A DNA stretch of 64,000 nt from Ursus arctos (taxonomy: Eukaryota > Chordata > Mammalia > Carnivora > Ursidae): assembly GCF_023065955.2 (NCBI RefSeq), contig NW_026622863.1, positions 42,762,177 to 42,826,176 on the forward strand, written 5' to 3'. Positions 1 to 13,000 of the stretch are shown piece after piece. Position numbers and translations under genes: made by a program. The notes beneath the pieces are model-generated. The model was not told the DNA's origin. It ran no database searches and worked only from the letters and a program-made list of their open reading frames with translations. The stretch's first letter is position 1; each line of letters opens with the position of its first letter.

Positions 1-366
1 GAACTCCTGCTAGCAAAACCGCCGGGATGAAGGAAGTGCTCAGATTGTACGTCTACCCTGTGTTCTCTTACAAGACAGTGTATGGCATTCCCTTCACCTT
101 GCCACAGGCACTGGGGAGCATGTCTTCACGTGGAGAAAGACTCTCCCGTGGGAAGCCAGTTTTTGTCAAACGGGACCAGTGCTGTGCTCCTCTCTATTAA
201 CTCCTGCTGCCAGAAGCCTAGTGCGGCTGGGAGGGCTAGGACATGGCTGGGCACTGTGGTTTCTTCCAGAGAAGTGGATGGCATTTGCTTTACCTTGCCA
301 GAAGCACTTGTGAGAGGGTCTGCACCTCAGGAAAACTGTCCGTGGGAAGCCGGGTTTTGACCAAAC

Positions 367-392
367 GGGTCTAGGGCCGTGGGCCTCGGGGG
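367..392 (+). other. G-quadruplex motif, TCTAGGG class
   Basis: Four G-runs, GGG-TCTA-GGG-CCGT-GGG-CCTC-GGGGG, fit the usual G3+N1-7 pattern with three four-base loops. Other monomers of this class include the ones with sites at 959-982 and 42960-42983. It lies in subunit B just after the AAACGGG block. Folding is not shown by sequence alone. Confidence 0.55.
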
Positions 393-553
393 TCCCTCCG
401 GCTCCCCAAAGCACAGGGACGAGGTGAGGGGCTTAGAACATGCCTGGGCAATGCTGTTTCTTACACCTGGGTGTGTGGCATTGTGTTTACCTGGCTACCC
501 CCCTTGGGATAGGTTTTCCACAGCAAGAGCATATTGCTTGTCGCAAGCCTTTT

Positions 554-753
554 TGGCCCCAGGGGTCTCCGGGCTGTGATCGTTGGGGTTCAACTCCTGC
601 TAGCAAAATTGCCGGGATGAGGGAAGGGCTCAGACTGTTCCTGAGCCCTGTGGTCTCTTAGAGGTCAGTGTATGGCATTTCCTTCACCTTGCCACAGGCA
701 TTGGAAGCATGTCTGCACGTGGAGAAAGACTTTCCCGTGGGAAGCCGGTTTTT
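554..753 (+). promoter_or_regulatory. tRNA-type A-box/B-box pair and T-run (possible Pol III promoter)
   Basis: TGGCCCCAGGGG at 554-565 fits the A-box pattern TRGYNNARNNG. GGTTCAACTCC at 587-597 fits the B-box pattern GGTTCRANYCC exactly, 33 bases further on. TTTTT, a Pol III stop, is at 749-753. The A-box is kept in most monomers, but most have GGTTGAACTCC, one base off at the important C. The exact B-box occurs where the first monomer base is C instead of G, in 13 monomers by my count. The spacing is shorter than in a typical tRNA gene, and no cloverleaf is apparent. Confidence 0.25.
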
Positions 754-3700
754 GTCAAACGGGTCCCAGTGCTGTGCTCCTCTTCTTTCAGTCCTGCTGC
801 CAGAAGCCCAGGGAGAATGGGAGGGTTTAGAACATGGCTGGGCACTGTGGTTTCTTCCAGAGACGTGGCTGCATTTGCTTTACCTTGCCAGAACCACTTG
901 TGAGAGGGTCTGCACCTCAGGAAATCTCTGTTCGTGGGAAGCCGGGTTTTGGCCAAACGGGTCTAGGGCCGTGGGCCTCGGGTGTCCCTCCGGCTCCCCA
1001 AAGCACAGGGACGAGGTGAGGGGCTTAAACCATGCCTGCGGAATGTTGTTTCTTACACCTGGGTGTGTGGCATTTTCTTTACCTGGCTACCCCCCTTGGG
1101 ATAGGTTTTCCACAGCAAGAGCATACTGCTCGTTGCAAGCCGTTTTGGCCCCAGGGGTTTCCGGGTTGTGTTCGTTGGGGTTGAATTCCTGCTAGCAAAA
1201 CAGCCGGGATGAGGGAAGGGCTCAGACTGTGGCTGGGCCCTGTAATCTCTTACAGGTCAGTGTATGGCATTTGCTTCACCTTGCCACAGGCACATGGGAG
1301 CATGTCTGCACGTGGAGAAAGACTTTCCCGTGGGAAGCCGGTTTTTGTCAAACGGGTCCCAGTGCTGTGCTCCTCTCCTTTCACTCGTGCTGCCAGAAGC
1401 CCAGTGATGATGGGAGGGTTTAGAAGATGGCTGGGTACTGTGTTTTCTTCTAGAGACGTGGCTGGCATTTGCTTTACCTTGCCACAACCACTTGTGAGAG
1501 GGTCTGCACCTCAGGAAAACTGTGTCCGTAGAAAGGCCGCTTTTGGACAAACGGGTCTCAGGCCCGTGGTCCTCGGGTGTCCCTCCGAATCCCCAAAGCA
1601 CAGGGACGAGGTGAGGGGCTTAGACCATGCCTGGGCAATGTTGTTTCTTACACCTGGGTGTGTGGCATTTTGTTTACCTGGCTACCCTCCTTGGGATAGG
1701 TTTTCCACAGCAAGAGCATACTGCTCGTCCTAAGCCGTTTTGGCCCCAGGGGTCTCCGGGCTGTGTTCGTTGGGGTTGAACTCCTGCTAGCAAAACCGCC
1801 GGGATGAGGGAATGGCTCAGACTGTGCCTGGGCCCTGTGGTCTCTTACAGGTCAGTGTATGGCATTTCCTTCGCCTTGCCACAGGCATCGGGAGCATGTC
1901 TGCACGTGGAGAAAGACTTTCCCGTGGGAAGCCGGTTTTTGTCAAACGGGTCCCAGTGCTGTGCTCCTCTCTATTCACTCCTGCTGGCAGAAGCCCAGTG
2001 CGGCTGGGAGGGCTAGGACATGGCTGGGCACTGTGGTTTCTTCCAGAGAAGTGGATGGCATTTGCTTTACCTTGCCTGAAGCACTTGTGAAAGGGTCTGC
2101 ACCTCAGGAAAACTGTCCGTGGGAAGCCGACTTTTGACAAAACGGGGCTAGGACCGTGGGCCTCGGGGGTCCCTCCGGCTCCCCAAAGCACAGGGACAAG
2201 GTGAGGGGCTTAGACCATGCCTGGGCAATGTTGTTTCTTACACCTGGGTGTGTGGCATTTTGTTTACCTGGCCACCCCCCTTGGGATAGGTTTTCCACAG
2301 CAAGAGCATACTGCTCGTTGCAAGCCGTTTTGGCCCCAGGGGTCTCCGGGCTGTGTTCGTTGGGCTTGAACTCCTGCTAGCAAAACCGCCGGGATGAGGG
2401 AAGGGCTCAGACTGTGCCTGGGCCCTGTGGTCTCTTACAGGTCAGTGTATGGCATTTCCTTCACCTTGCCACAGGCATTGGGAGCATGCCTGCACGTGGA
2501 GAAAGACTTTCCCGTGGGAAGCCGGTTTTTGTCAAACGGGACACAGTTCTGTGCTCCTCTCCTTTCACTCCTGTTGCCAGAAGCCCAGTGCGGCTGGGAG
2601 GGCTAGGACATGGCTGGGCACTGTGGTTTCTTCCAGAGAGTGAATGGCATTTCCTTTACCTTGCCAGAAGCACTTGTGAAAGGGTCTGCACCTCAGGAAA
2701 ACTGTCCGTGGGAAGCTGGCTTTTGGCCAAACGGGTCTAGGGCCGTGGGCCTAGGGGGTCCCTCCGGCTCCCCAAAGCACAGGAACAAGCTGAGGAGCTT
2801 AGACCATGCCTGTGCAATGTTGTTTCTTACACCAGGGTGTGTGGCATTTTGTTTACCTGGCTACGCTCACTTGGGATAGGTTTTCCACAGCAAGAGCATA
2901 TTGCTCGACGGAAGCCGTTTTGGCCCCAGGGGTCTCCGGGTTGTGTTCGTTGGGGTTGAACTCCTGCTAGCAAAACCGCCGGGATGAGGGAAGGGCTCAG
3001 ACTGTGGCTGGGCCTTGTAATCTCTTACAGGTCCGTGTATGGCATTTCCTTCACCTTGCCACAGGCATTGGGAGCATGTCTGCCCGTGGAGAATGACTTT
3101 CCCGTGGGAAGCCGGTTTTTGTCAACGGGCCCCAGTGCTGTGCTCCTCTCTTTTCACTCCTGCTGCCAGAAGCCCAATGAGAATGGGACGGTTTAAACGT
3201 GGTTGGGTACTGTGTTTTCTTCCAGAGACGTGGCTCGCATTTGCTTTACCTTGCCACAACCACTTGTGAGAGGGTCTGCACCTCAGGAAAACTGTATCCG
3301 TGGGAAGCTGGCTTTTTGCAAAGGGGTCTCAGGGCCGTGGGCCTCGGGTGTCCCTCCGGCTCCCCAAAGCACAGGGACGAGGTGAGGGGCTTAGACCATG
3401 CCTGGGCAATGTTGTTTCTTACACCTGGGTGTGTGGCATTTTGTTTACCTGGCTACCACCCTTGGGATAGGTTTTGTACAGCAAGAGCATATTCCTCGTC
3501 CCAAGCCGTTTTGGCCTCAGGGGTCTCTGGGCTGTGTTCGTTGGGGTTGAACTCCTGCTAGCAAAACCGCCGGGATGAGGGAAGGGCTCAGACTGCCTCT
3601 GCCCTGGGTTCTCTTACAGGTCCGTGTATGGCATTTCCTTCACCTTGCCACAGGCATTGGGAGCATGTCTGCACGTGGAGAATGACTTTCCCGTGGGAAG

Positions 3701-5319
3701 CCGGTTTTTGTCAAACGGGTCCCAGTGCTCTGCTCCTCTCTTTTCACTCCTGCTGCCAGAAGCCTAGTGAGAATGGGAGGTTTCAGAACATGGCTGGGCA
3801 CTGTGGTTTCTTCCAGAGAAGTGGAGGGCATTTGCTTTACATTGCCACAACCACTTGTGATAGGTTATGCACCTCAGGAAAACTCTATCCGTGGGAAACC
3901 GGCTTTTTGCAAAGGGGTCTCAGGGCCGTGGGCCTCGGGTGTCCCTCCGGCTCCCCAAAGCACAGGGACGAGGTGAGGGGCTTAGACCATGCCTGGGCAA
4001 TGTTGTTTCTTACACCTGGGTGTGTGGCATTTTTTTACCTGGCTACCACCCTTGGGATAGGTTTTGTACAGCAAGAGCATATTGCTCGTCGCAAGCCGCT
4101 TTGGCCTCAGGGGTCTCCGGGCTGTGTTCGTTGGGGTTGAACTCCTGCTAGCAAAACCGCCGGGATGAGGGAAGGGCTCAGACTGTGCCTGGGCCCTGTG
4201 GTCTCTTACAGGTCCGTGTATGGCATTTCCTTCACCTTGCCACAGGCATTGGGAGCATATCTGCACTTGGAGAAAGACTCTCCAGGGGGAAGCCGGTTTT
4301 TGTCAAACGGGACCCAGTGCTGTGCTCCTCTCTATTCACTCCTGCTGCCAGAAGCCCAGTGCGGCTGGGAGGGCTAGGACATGGCTGGGCAGTGTGGTTT
4401 CTTCCAGAGAAGTGGATGGCATTTGCTTTACCTTGCCTGAAGCACTTGTGAAAGGGTCTGCACCTCAGGAAAACTGTCTGTGCGAAGCCGGCTTTTGACA
4501 AAACGGGGCTAGGACCGTGGGCCTCGGGGGTCCCTCCGGCTCCCCAAAGCACAGGGACAAGGTGAGGGGCTTAGACCATGCCTGTGCAATATTGTTTCTT
4601 ACACCTGGGTGTGTGGCATTTTGTTTACCTGGCTACCCCCCTTGGGGTAGGTTTTCCACAGCAAGAGCATACTGCTCGTTGCATGCCGTTTTGGCCCCAG
4701 GGGTCTCCGGGCTGTGTTCGTTGGGCTTGAACTCCTGCTAGCAAAACCGCCGGGATGAGGGAAGGGCTCAGACTGTGCCTGGGCCCTGTGGTCTCTTACA
4801 GGTCAGTGTATGGCATTTCCTTCACCTTGCCACAGGCATTGGGAGCATGTCTGCACGTGGAGAATGACTTTCCCGTGGGAAGCCGGTTTTTGTCAACGGG
4901 TCCCAGTGCTCTGCTCCTCTCTTTTCACTCCTGCTGCCAGAAGCCCAGTGAGAATGGGAGGTTTCAGAACATGGCTGGGCACTGTGGTTTCTTCCAGAGA
5001 AGTGGAGGGCATTTGCTTTACATTGCCACAACCACTTGTGATAGGGTATGCACCTCAGGAAAACTGTATCCGTGGGAAACCGGCTTTTTGCAAAGGGGTC
5101 TCAGGGCCGTGGGCCTCGTGTGTCCCTCCGGCTCCCCAAAGCACAGGGACGAGGTGAGGGGCTTAGACCATGCCTGGGCAATGTTGTTTCTTACACCTGG
5201 GTGTGTGGCATTTTTTTATCTGGCTACCCCCCTTGGGATAGGTTTTCCACAGCAAGAGCATATTGCTCGTCGGAAGCCGTTTTGGCCCCAGGGGTCTCCG
5301 GGTTGTGTTCCTTGGGGTT

Positions 5320-8300
5320 GAACTCCTGCTAGCAAAACCGCCGGGATGAGGGACGGGCTCAGACTGTGGCTGGGCCCTGTAATCTCTTACAGGTCCGTGT
5401 ATGGCATTTCCTTCACCTTGCCACAGGCATTGGGAGCATGTCTGCACGTGGAGAATGACTTTCCCGTGGGAAGCCGGTTTTTGTCCACGGGTCCCAGTGC
5501 TATGCTCCTCTCTTTTCACTCCTGCTGCCAGAAGCCCAGTGAGAATGGGAGGGTTTAGAACATGGCTGGGCACTGTGTTTTCTTCCAGAGACGTGGCTCG
5601 CATTTGCTTTACCTTGCTACAACCAATTGTGAGAGGGTCTGCACCTCAGGAAAACTCTGTCCGTGGGAAGCCGGCTTTTGGCCAAACGGGTCTCAGTCCC
5701 TTGGGCCTCGGGTGTCCTTTCGGCTCCCCAAAGCACAGGGACGAGGTGAGGGGCTTTGACCATGCCTGGGCAATGGTGTTTCTTACACGTGAGTGTGTGG
5801 CATTTTGTTTACCTGGCTACCCCCACTTGGGATAGGTTTTCCACAGCAAGAGCATATTGCTCGTCGGAAGCCGGTTTGACCCCAGGGGTCTCCGGGCTGT
5901 GTTCGTTGGGGTTGAACTCCTGCTAGCAAAACCGCCGGGGCGAGGGAAGTGCTCAGACTGTGCCTCTGCCCTGTGGTCTCTTACAGGAAAGTGTATGGCA
6001 TTTTCTTCACCTTGCCACAGGCATTGGGAGCATGTCTGCACGTGAGGAAAGAGTTTTCCGTGGTAAGCCGGTTTTTGTCAACGGGTCCTAGTGCTGTGCT
6101 CCTCTCTTTTCACTCCTCCTGCCAGAAGCCCAGTGAGAATGGGAGGTTTCAGAACATGGCTGGGCACTGTCGTTTCATCCAGAGACGAGGCTGGCATTTG
6201 CTTTACCTTGCCACAACCACTTGTGAGAGGGTCTGCACCTCAGGAAAACTGTATCCGTGGGAAGCCGGCTTTTTGCAAAGGGGTCTCAGGGCCGTGGGCC
6301 TCGGGTGTCCCTCCGGCTCCCCAAAGCACAGGGACGAGGTGAGGGGCTTAGACCATGCCTGGGCAATGTTGTTTCTTACACCTGGGTGTGTGGCATTTTG
6401 TTTACCTGGCTACCACCCTTGGGATAGGTTTTGTACAGCAAGAGCATATTGCTCGTCCCAAGCCCTTTTGGCCTCAGGGGTCTCCGGGCTGTGTTCGTTG
6501 GGGTTGAACTCCTGCTAGCAAAACCGCCGGGATGAGGGAAGGGCTCAGACTGCCTCTGCCCTGGGTTCTCTTACAGGTCCGTGTATGGCATTTCCTTCAC
6601 CTTGCCACAGGCATTGGGAGCATGTCTGCACGTGGAGAATGACTTTCCCGTGGGAAGCCGGTTTTTGTCAAACGGGTCCCAGTGCTCTGCTCCTCTCTTT
6701 TCACTCCTGCTGCCAGAAGCCCAGTGAGAATGGGAGGTTTCAGAACATGGCTGGGCACTGTGGTTTCTTCCAGAGAAGTGGAGGGCATTTGCTTTACATT
6801 GCCACAACCACGTGTGATAGGGTATGCACCTCAGGAAAACTGTATCCGTGGGAAACCGGCTTTTTGCAAATGGGTCTCAGGGCCGTGGGCCTCGGGTGTC
6901 CCTCCGGCTCCCCAAAGCACAGGGACGAGGTGAGGGGCTTAGACCATGCCTGGGCAATGTTGTTTCTTACACCTGGGTGTGTGGCATTTTTTTACCTGGC
7001 TACCACCCTTGGGATAGGTTTTGTACAGCAAGAGCATATTGCTCGTCGCAAGCCGCTTTGGCCTCAGGGGTCTCCGGGCTGTGTTCGTTGGGGTTGAACT
7101 CCTGCTAGCAAAACCGCCGGGATGAGGGAAGGGCTCAGACTGTGCCTGGGCCCTGTGGTCTCTTACAGGTCCGTGTATGGCATTTCCTTCACCTTGCCAC
7201 AGGCATTGGGAGCATATCTGCACTTGGAGAAAGACTCTCCAGTGGGAAGCCGGTTTTTGTCAAACGGGACCCAGTGCTGTGCTCCTCTCTATTCACTCCT
7301 GCTGCCAGAAGCCCAGTGCGGCTGGGAGGGCTAGGACATGATAGGGCACTGTGGTTTCTTCCAGAGAAGTGGATGGCATTTGCTTTACCTTGCCTGAAGC
7401 ACTTGTGAAAGGGTCTGCACCTCAGGAAAACTGTCCGTGGGAAGCCGGCTTTTGACAAAACGGGGCTAGGACCGTGGGCCTCGGGGGTCCCTCCGGCTCC
7501 CCAAAGCACAGGAACAAGGTGAGGGGCTTAGACCATGCCTGTGCAATGTTGTTTCTTACACCTGGGTGTGTGGCATTTTGTTTACCTGGCTACGCTCACT
7601 TGGGATAGGTTTTCCACAGCAAGAGCATATTGCTCGTCGAAAGCCGTTTTGGCCCCAGGGGTCTCCGGGTTGTGTTCGTTGGGGTTGAACTCCTGCTAGC
7701 AAAACCGCCGGGATGAGGGAAGGGCTCAGACTGTGCCTGGGCCCTGTGTTCTCTTACAGGTCCGTGTATGGCATTTCCTTCACCTTGCCACAGGCATTGG
7801 GAGCATGTCTGCCCGTGGAGAATGACTTTCCCGTGGGAAGCCGGTTTTTGTCAACGGGCCCCAGTGCTGTGCTCCTCTCTTTTCACTCTTGCTGCCAGAA
7901 GCCCAGTGAGAATGGGAGGTTTCAGAACATGGCTGGGCATTGTGGTTTCTTCCAGAGACGTGGCTGGCATTTGCTTTACCTTGCCACAACCACTTGTGAG
8001 AGGGTCTGCACCTCAGGAAAACTTTGTCCGTGGGAAGCCGGCTTTTGGATAAACGGGTCTCAGGACCGTGGGCCACGGGTGTCCCTCCGTTTCCCCAAAG
8101 CACAGGGACGAGGTGAGGGGCTTAGACCATGCCTGGGCAATGTTGTTTCTTACACGTGGGTGTGTGGAATTTTGTTTACCTGGCTACCCCCCTTGGGATA
8201 GGTTTTCCACAGCAAGAGCATATTGCTCGTCGGAAGCCGGTTTGGCCCCAGGGGTCTCCGGGCTGTGTTCGTTGGGGTTGAACTCCTGCTAGCAAAACCG

Positions 8301-10050
8301 CCGGGATGAGGGAAGTGCTAGGACTGTGCCTCTGCCCTCTGTTCTATTACAGGACAGTGTATGGCATTTCCTTCACCTTGCCACAGGCACTGGGGAGCAT
8401 GTCTGCATGTGGAGAAAGACTCTCCCGTGGGAAGCCGGTTTTTGTCAAACGGGTCCCAGTGCTGTGCTCCTCTCTTTTCACTCCTGCTGCCAGAAGCCCA
8501 GTGCGGCTGGGAGGACTAGGACATGGCTGGGCACTGTGGTTTCTTCCAGAGAGTGAATGGCATTTGCTTTACCTTGCCAGAAGCACTTGTGAAAGGGTCT
8601 GCACCTCAGGAAAACTGTCCGTGGGAAGCTGGCTTTTGGCCAAACGGGTCTAGGGCCGTGGGCCTCGGGGGTCCCTCCGGCTCCCCAAAGCACAGGGACA
8701 AGGTGAGGGGCTTAGACCATGCCTGTGCAATGTTGTTTCTTACACCTGGGTGTGTGGCATTTTGTTTACCTGGCTACCCCCCTTGGGATAGGTTTTCCAC
8801 AGCAAGAGCATATTGCTCGTCGGAAGCCGTTTTGGCCCCAGGGGTCTCCGGGTTGTGTTCGTTGGGGTTGAACTCCTGCTAGCAAAACCGCCGGGATGAG
8901 GGAAGGGCTCAGACTGTGGCTGGGCCCTGTAATCTCTTACAGGTCCGTGTATGGCATTTCCTTCACCTTGCCACAGGCATTGGGAGCATGTCTGCCCGTG
9001 GAGAATGACTTTCCCGTGGGAAGCCGGTTTTTGTCAACGGGCCCCAGTGCTGTGCTCCTCTCTTTTCACTCCTGCTGCCAGAAGCCCAATGAGAATGGGA
9101 CGGTTTAAACGTGGCTGGGTACTGTGTTTTCTTCCAGAGACGTGGCTCGCATTTGCTTTACCTTGCCACAACCACTTGTGAGAGGGTCTGCACCTCAGGA
9201 AAACTGTATCCGTGGGAAGCTGGCTTTTTGCAAAGGGGTCTCAGGGCCGTGGGCCTCGGGTGTCCCTCCGGCTCCCCAAAGCACAGGGACGAGGTGAGGG
9301 GCTTAGACCATGCCTGGGCAATGTTGTTTCTTACACCTGGGTGTGTGGCATTTTGTTTACCTGGCTACCACCCTTGGGATAGGTTTTGTACAGCAAGAGC
9401 ATATTGCTCGTCCCAAGCCGTTTTGGCCTCAGGGGTCTCCGGGCTGTGTTCGTTGGGGTTGAACTCCTGCTAGCAAAACCGCCGGGATGAGGGAAGGGCT
9501 CAGACTGCCTCTGCCCTGGGTTCTCTTACAGGTCCGTGTATGGCATTTCCTTCACCTTGCCACAGGCATTGGGAGCATGTCTGCTCGTGGAGAATGACTT
9601 TCCCGTGGGAAGCCGGTTTTTGTCAAACGGGTCCCAGTGCTCTGCTCCTCTCTTTTCACTCCTGCTGCCAGAAGCCCAGTGAGAATGGGAGGTTTCAGAA
9701 CATGGCTGGGCACTGTGGTTTCTTCCAGAGAAGTGGAGGGCATTTGCTTTACATTGCCACAACCACTTGTGATAGGGTATGCACCTCAGGAAAACTGTAT
9801 CCGTGGGAAACCGGCTTTTTACAAAGGGGTCTCAGGGCCGTGGGCCTCGTGTGTCCCTCCGGCTCCCCAAAGCACAGGGACGAGGTGAGGGGCTTAGACC
9901 ATGCCTGGGCAATGTTGTTTCTTACACCTGGGTGTGTGGCATTTTTTTATCTGGCTACCCCCCTTGGGATAGGTTTTCCACAGCAAGAGCATATTGCTCG
10001 TCGGAAGCCGTTTTGGCCCCAGGGGTCTCCGGGTTGTGTTCCTTGGGGTT
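5320..10050 (+). repeat. HOR8 copy I (4,731 bp, 8 monomers)
   Basis: Monomers start at 5320, 5914, 6506, 7096, 7687, 8280, 8870 and 9461. Comparing this block with the next 4,731 bp, I found no difference at the places I compared, and every six-frame reading frame recurs unchanged at an offset of exactly 4731. Markers are CCGGGGCGAGGGAAG at the second monomer, GATAGGGCACTG in the fourth, TTCTATTACAGG and AGTGCTAGGACTG in the sixth, and GACGGTTTAAACG in the seventh. Within a copy the eight monomers clearly differ from each other, the defining property of a higher-order repeat. The duplicated segment really begins near 4900, inside the previous monomer. Confidence 0.95.
6280..6305 (+). other. 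G-quadruplex motif, TCTCAGGG class
   Basis: GGGG-TCTCA-GGG-CCGT-GGG-CCTC-GGG also fits the four-run pattern. This is the form in many HOR8 and HOR11 monomers. In the large CTCAGGCCC and CTCAGGACC classes the second run is broken, and in the CCTCGTGTG variants (for example near 5116 and 9847) the last run is broken. Confidence 0.55.
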
Positions 10051-13000
10051 GAACTCCTGCTAGCAAAACCGCCGGGATGAGGGACGGGCTCAGACTGTGG
10101 CTGGGCCCTGTAATCTCTTACAGGTCCGTGTATGGCATTTCCTTCACCTTGCCACAGGCATTGGGAGCATGTCTGCACGTGGAGAATGACTTTCCCGTGG
10201 GAAGCCGGTTTTTGTCCACGGGTCCCAGTGCTATGCTCCTCTCTTTTCACTCCTGCTGCCAGAAGCCCAGTGAGAATGGGAGGGTTTAGAACATGGCTGG
10301 GCACTGTGTTTTCTTCCAGAGACGTGGCTCGCATTTGCTTTACCTTGCTACAACCAATTGTGAGAGGGTCTGCACCTCAGGAAAACTCTGTCCGTGGGAA
10401 GCCGGCTTTTGGCCAAACGGGTCTCAGTCCCTTGGGCCTCGGGTGTCCTTTCGGCTCCCCAAAGCACAGGGACGAGGTGAGGGGCTTTGACCATGCCTGG
10501 GCAATGGTGTTTCTTACACGTGAGTGTGTGGCATTTTGTTTACCTGGCTACCCCCACTTGGGATAGGTTTTCCACAGCAAGAGCATATTGCTCGTCGGAA
10601 GCCGGTTTGACCCCAGGGGTCTCCGGGCTGTGTTCGTTGGGGTTGAACTCCTGCTAGCAAAACCGCCGGGGCGAGGGAAGTGCTCAGACTGTGCCTCTGC
10701 CCTGTGGTCTCTTACAGGAAAGTGTATGGCATTTTCTTCACCTTGCCACAGGCATTGGGAGCATGTCTGCACGTGAGGAAAGAGTTTTCCGTGGTAAGCC
10801 GGTTTTTGTCAACGGGTCCTAGTGCTGTGCTCCTCTCTTTTCACTCCTCCTGCCAGAAGCCCAGTGAGAATGGGAGGTTTCAGAACATGGCTGGGCACTG
10901 TCGTTTCATCCAGAGACGAGGCTGGCATTTGCTTTACCTTGCCACAACCACTTGTGAGAGGGTCTGCACCTCAGGAAAACTGTATCCGTGGGAAGCCGGC
11001 TTTTTGCAAAGGGGTCTCAGGGCCGTGGGCCTCGGGTGTCCCTCCGGCTCCCCAAAGCACAGGGACGAGGTGAGGGGCTTAGACCATGCCTGGGCAATGT
11101 TGTTTCTTACACCTGGGTGTGTGGCATTTTGTTTACCTGGCTACCACCCTTGGGATAGGTTTTGTACAGCAAGAGCATATTGCTCGTCCCAAGCCCTTTT
11201 GGCCTCAGGGGTCTCCGGGCTGTGTTCGTTGGGGTTGAACTCCTGCTAGCAAAACCGCCGGGATGAGGGAAGGGCTCAGACTGCCTCTGCCCTGGGTTCT
11301 CTTACAGGTCCGTGTATGGCATTTCCTTCACCTTGCCACAGGCATTGGGAGCATGTCTGCACGTGGAGAATGACTTTCCCGTGGGAAGCCGGTTTTTGTC
11401 AAACGGGTCCCAGTGCTCTGCTCCTCTCTTTTCACTCCTGCTGCCAGAAGCCCAGTGAGAATGGGAGGTTTCAGAACATGGCTGGGCACTGTGGTTTCTT
11501 CCAGAGAAGTGGAGGGCATTTGCTTTACATTGCCACAACCACGTGTGATAGGGTATGCACCTCAGGAAAACTGTATCCGTGGGAAACCGGCTTTTTGCAA
11601 ATGGGTCTCAGGGCCGTGGGCCTCGGGTGTCCCTCCGGCTCCCCAAAGCACAGGGACGAGGTGAGGGGCTTAGACCATGCCTGGGCAATGTTGTTTCTTA
11701 CACCTGGGTGTGTGGCATTTTTTTACCTGGCTACCACCCTTGGGATAGGTTTTGTACAGCAAGAGCATATTGCTCGTCGCAAGCCGCTTTGGCCTCAGGG
11801 GTCTCCGGGCTGTGTTCGTTGGGGTTGAACTCCTGCTAGCAAAACCGCCGGGATGAGGGAAGGGCTCAGACTGTGCCTGGGCCCTGTGGTCTCTTACAGG
11901 TCCGTGTATGGCATTTCCTTCACCTTGCCACAGGCATTGGGAGCATATCTGCACTTGGAGAAAGACTCTCCAGTGGGAAGCCGGTTTTTGTCAAACGGGA
12001 CCCAGTGCTGTGCTCCTCTCTATTCACTCCTGCTGCCAGAAGCCCAGTGCGGCTGGGAGGGCTAGGACATGATAGGGCACTGTGGTTTCTTCCAGAGAAG
12101 TGGATGGCATTTGCTTTACCTTGCCTGAAGCACTTGTGAAAGGGTCTGCACCTCAGGAAAACTGTCCGTGGGAAGCCGGCTTTTGACAAAACGGGGCTAG
12201 GACCGTGGGCCTCGGGGGTCCCTCCGGCTCCCCAAAGCACAGGAACAAGGTGAGGGGCTTAGACCATGCCTGTGCAATGTTGTTTCTTACACCTGGGTGT
12301 GTGGCATTTTGTTTACCTGGCTACGCTCACTTGGGATAGGTTTTCCACAGCAAGAGCATATTGCTCGTCGAAAGCCGTTTTGGCCCCAGGGGTCTCCGGG
12401 TTGTGTTCGTTGGGGTTGAACTCCTGCTAGCAAAACCGCCGGGATGAGGGAAGGGCTCAGACTGTGCCTGGGCCCTGTGTTCTCTTACAGGTCCGTGTAT
12501 GGCATTTCCTTCACCTTGCCACAGGCATTGGGAGCATGTCTGCCCGTGGAGAATGACTTTCCCGTGGGAAGCCGGTTTTTGTCAACGGGCCCCAGTGCTG
12601 TGCTCCTCTCTTTTCACTCTTGCTGCCAGAAGCCCAGTGAGAATGGGAGGTTTCAGAACATGGCTGGGCATTGTGGTTTCTTCCAGAGACGTGGCTGGCA
12701 TTTGCTTTACCTTGCCACAACCACTTGTGAGAGGGTCTGCACCTCAGGAAAACTTTGTCCGTGGGAAGCCGGCTTTTGGATAAACGGGTCTCAGGACCGT
12801 GGGCCACGGGTGTCCCTCCGTTTCCCCAAAGCACAGGGACGAGGTGAGGGGCTTAGACCATGCCTGGGCAATGTTGTTTCTTACACGTGGGTGTGTGGAA
12901 TTTTGTTTACCTGGCTACCCCCCTTGGGATAGGTTTTCCACAGCAAGAGCATATTGCTCGTCGGAAGCCGGTTTGGCCCCAGGGGTCTCCGGGCTGTGTT

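Larger units (their letters stand above)
1..5319 (+). repeat. Monomers 1-9: older, mixed block
   Basis: Monomer starts are 1, 591, 1183, 1778, 2368, 2958, 3549, 4139 and 4729. Monomers 1-3 resemble those at 58011-61564 rather than their neighbours: monomer 1 shares the GGGACCAGTGCTG one-base loss with the one at 58011, and monomer 2 shares a GTGGCTGCATTTG contraction with the one at 59196. Monomers 4 and 8 (2,361 bp apart) share ACAAAACGGGGCTAGGACC and a GTTGGGCTTGAAC ending. Monomer 6 matches the HOR8 monomer at 8870, and monomer 7 the ones at 6506 and 9461. This looks like a partial, reshuffled precursor of HOR8. The first HOR8-like identity begins inside monomer 9 near 4900. Confidence 0.85.

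Noticed and set aside
554..753. A true tRNA gene or tRNA-derived SINE head
   Set aside because: The A-box to B-box spacing is short, no cloverleaf arms or anticodon loop can be drawn, and most monomers have a mismatch at the critical B-box C. I kept it only as a tentative motif.
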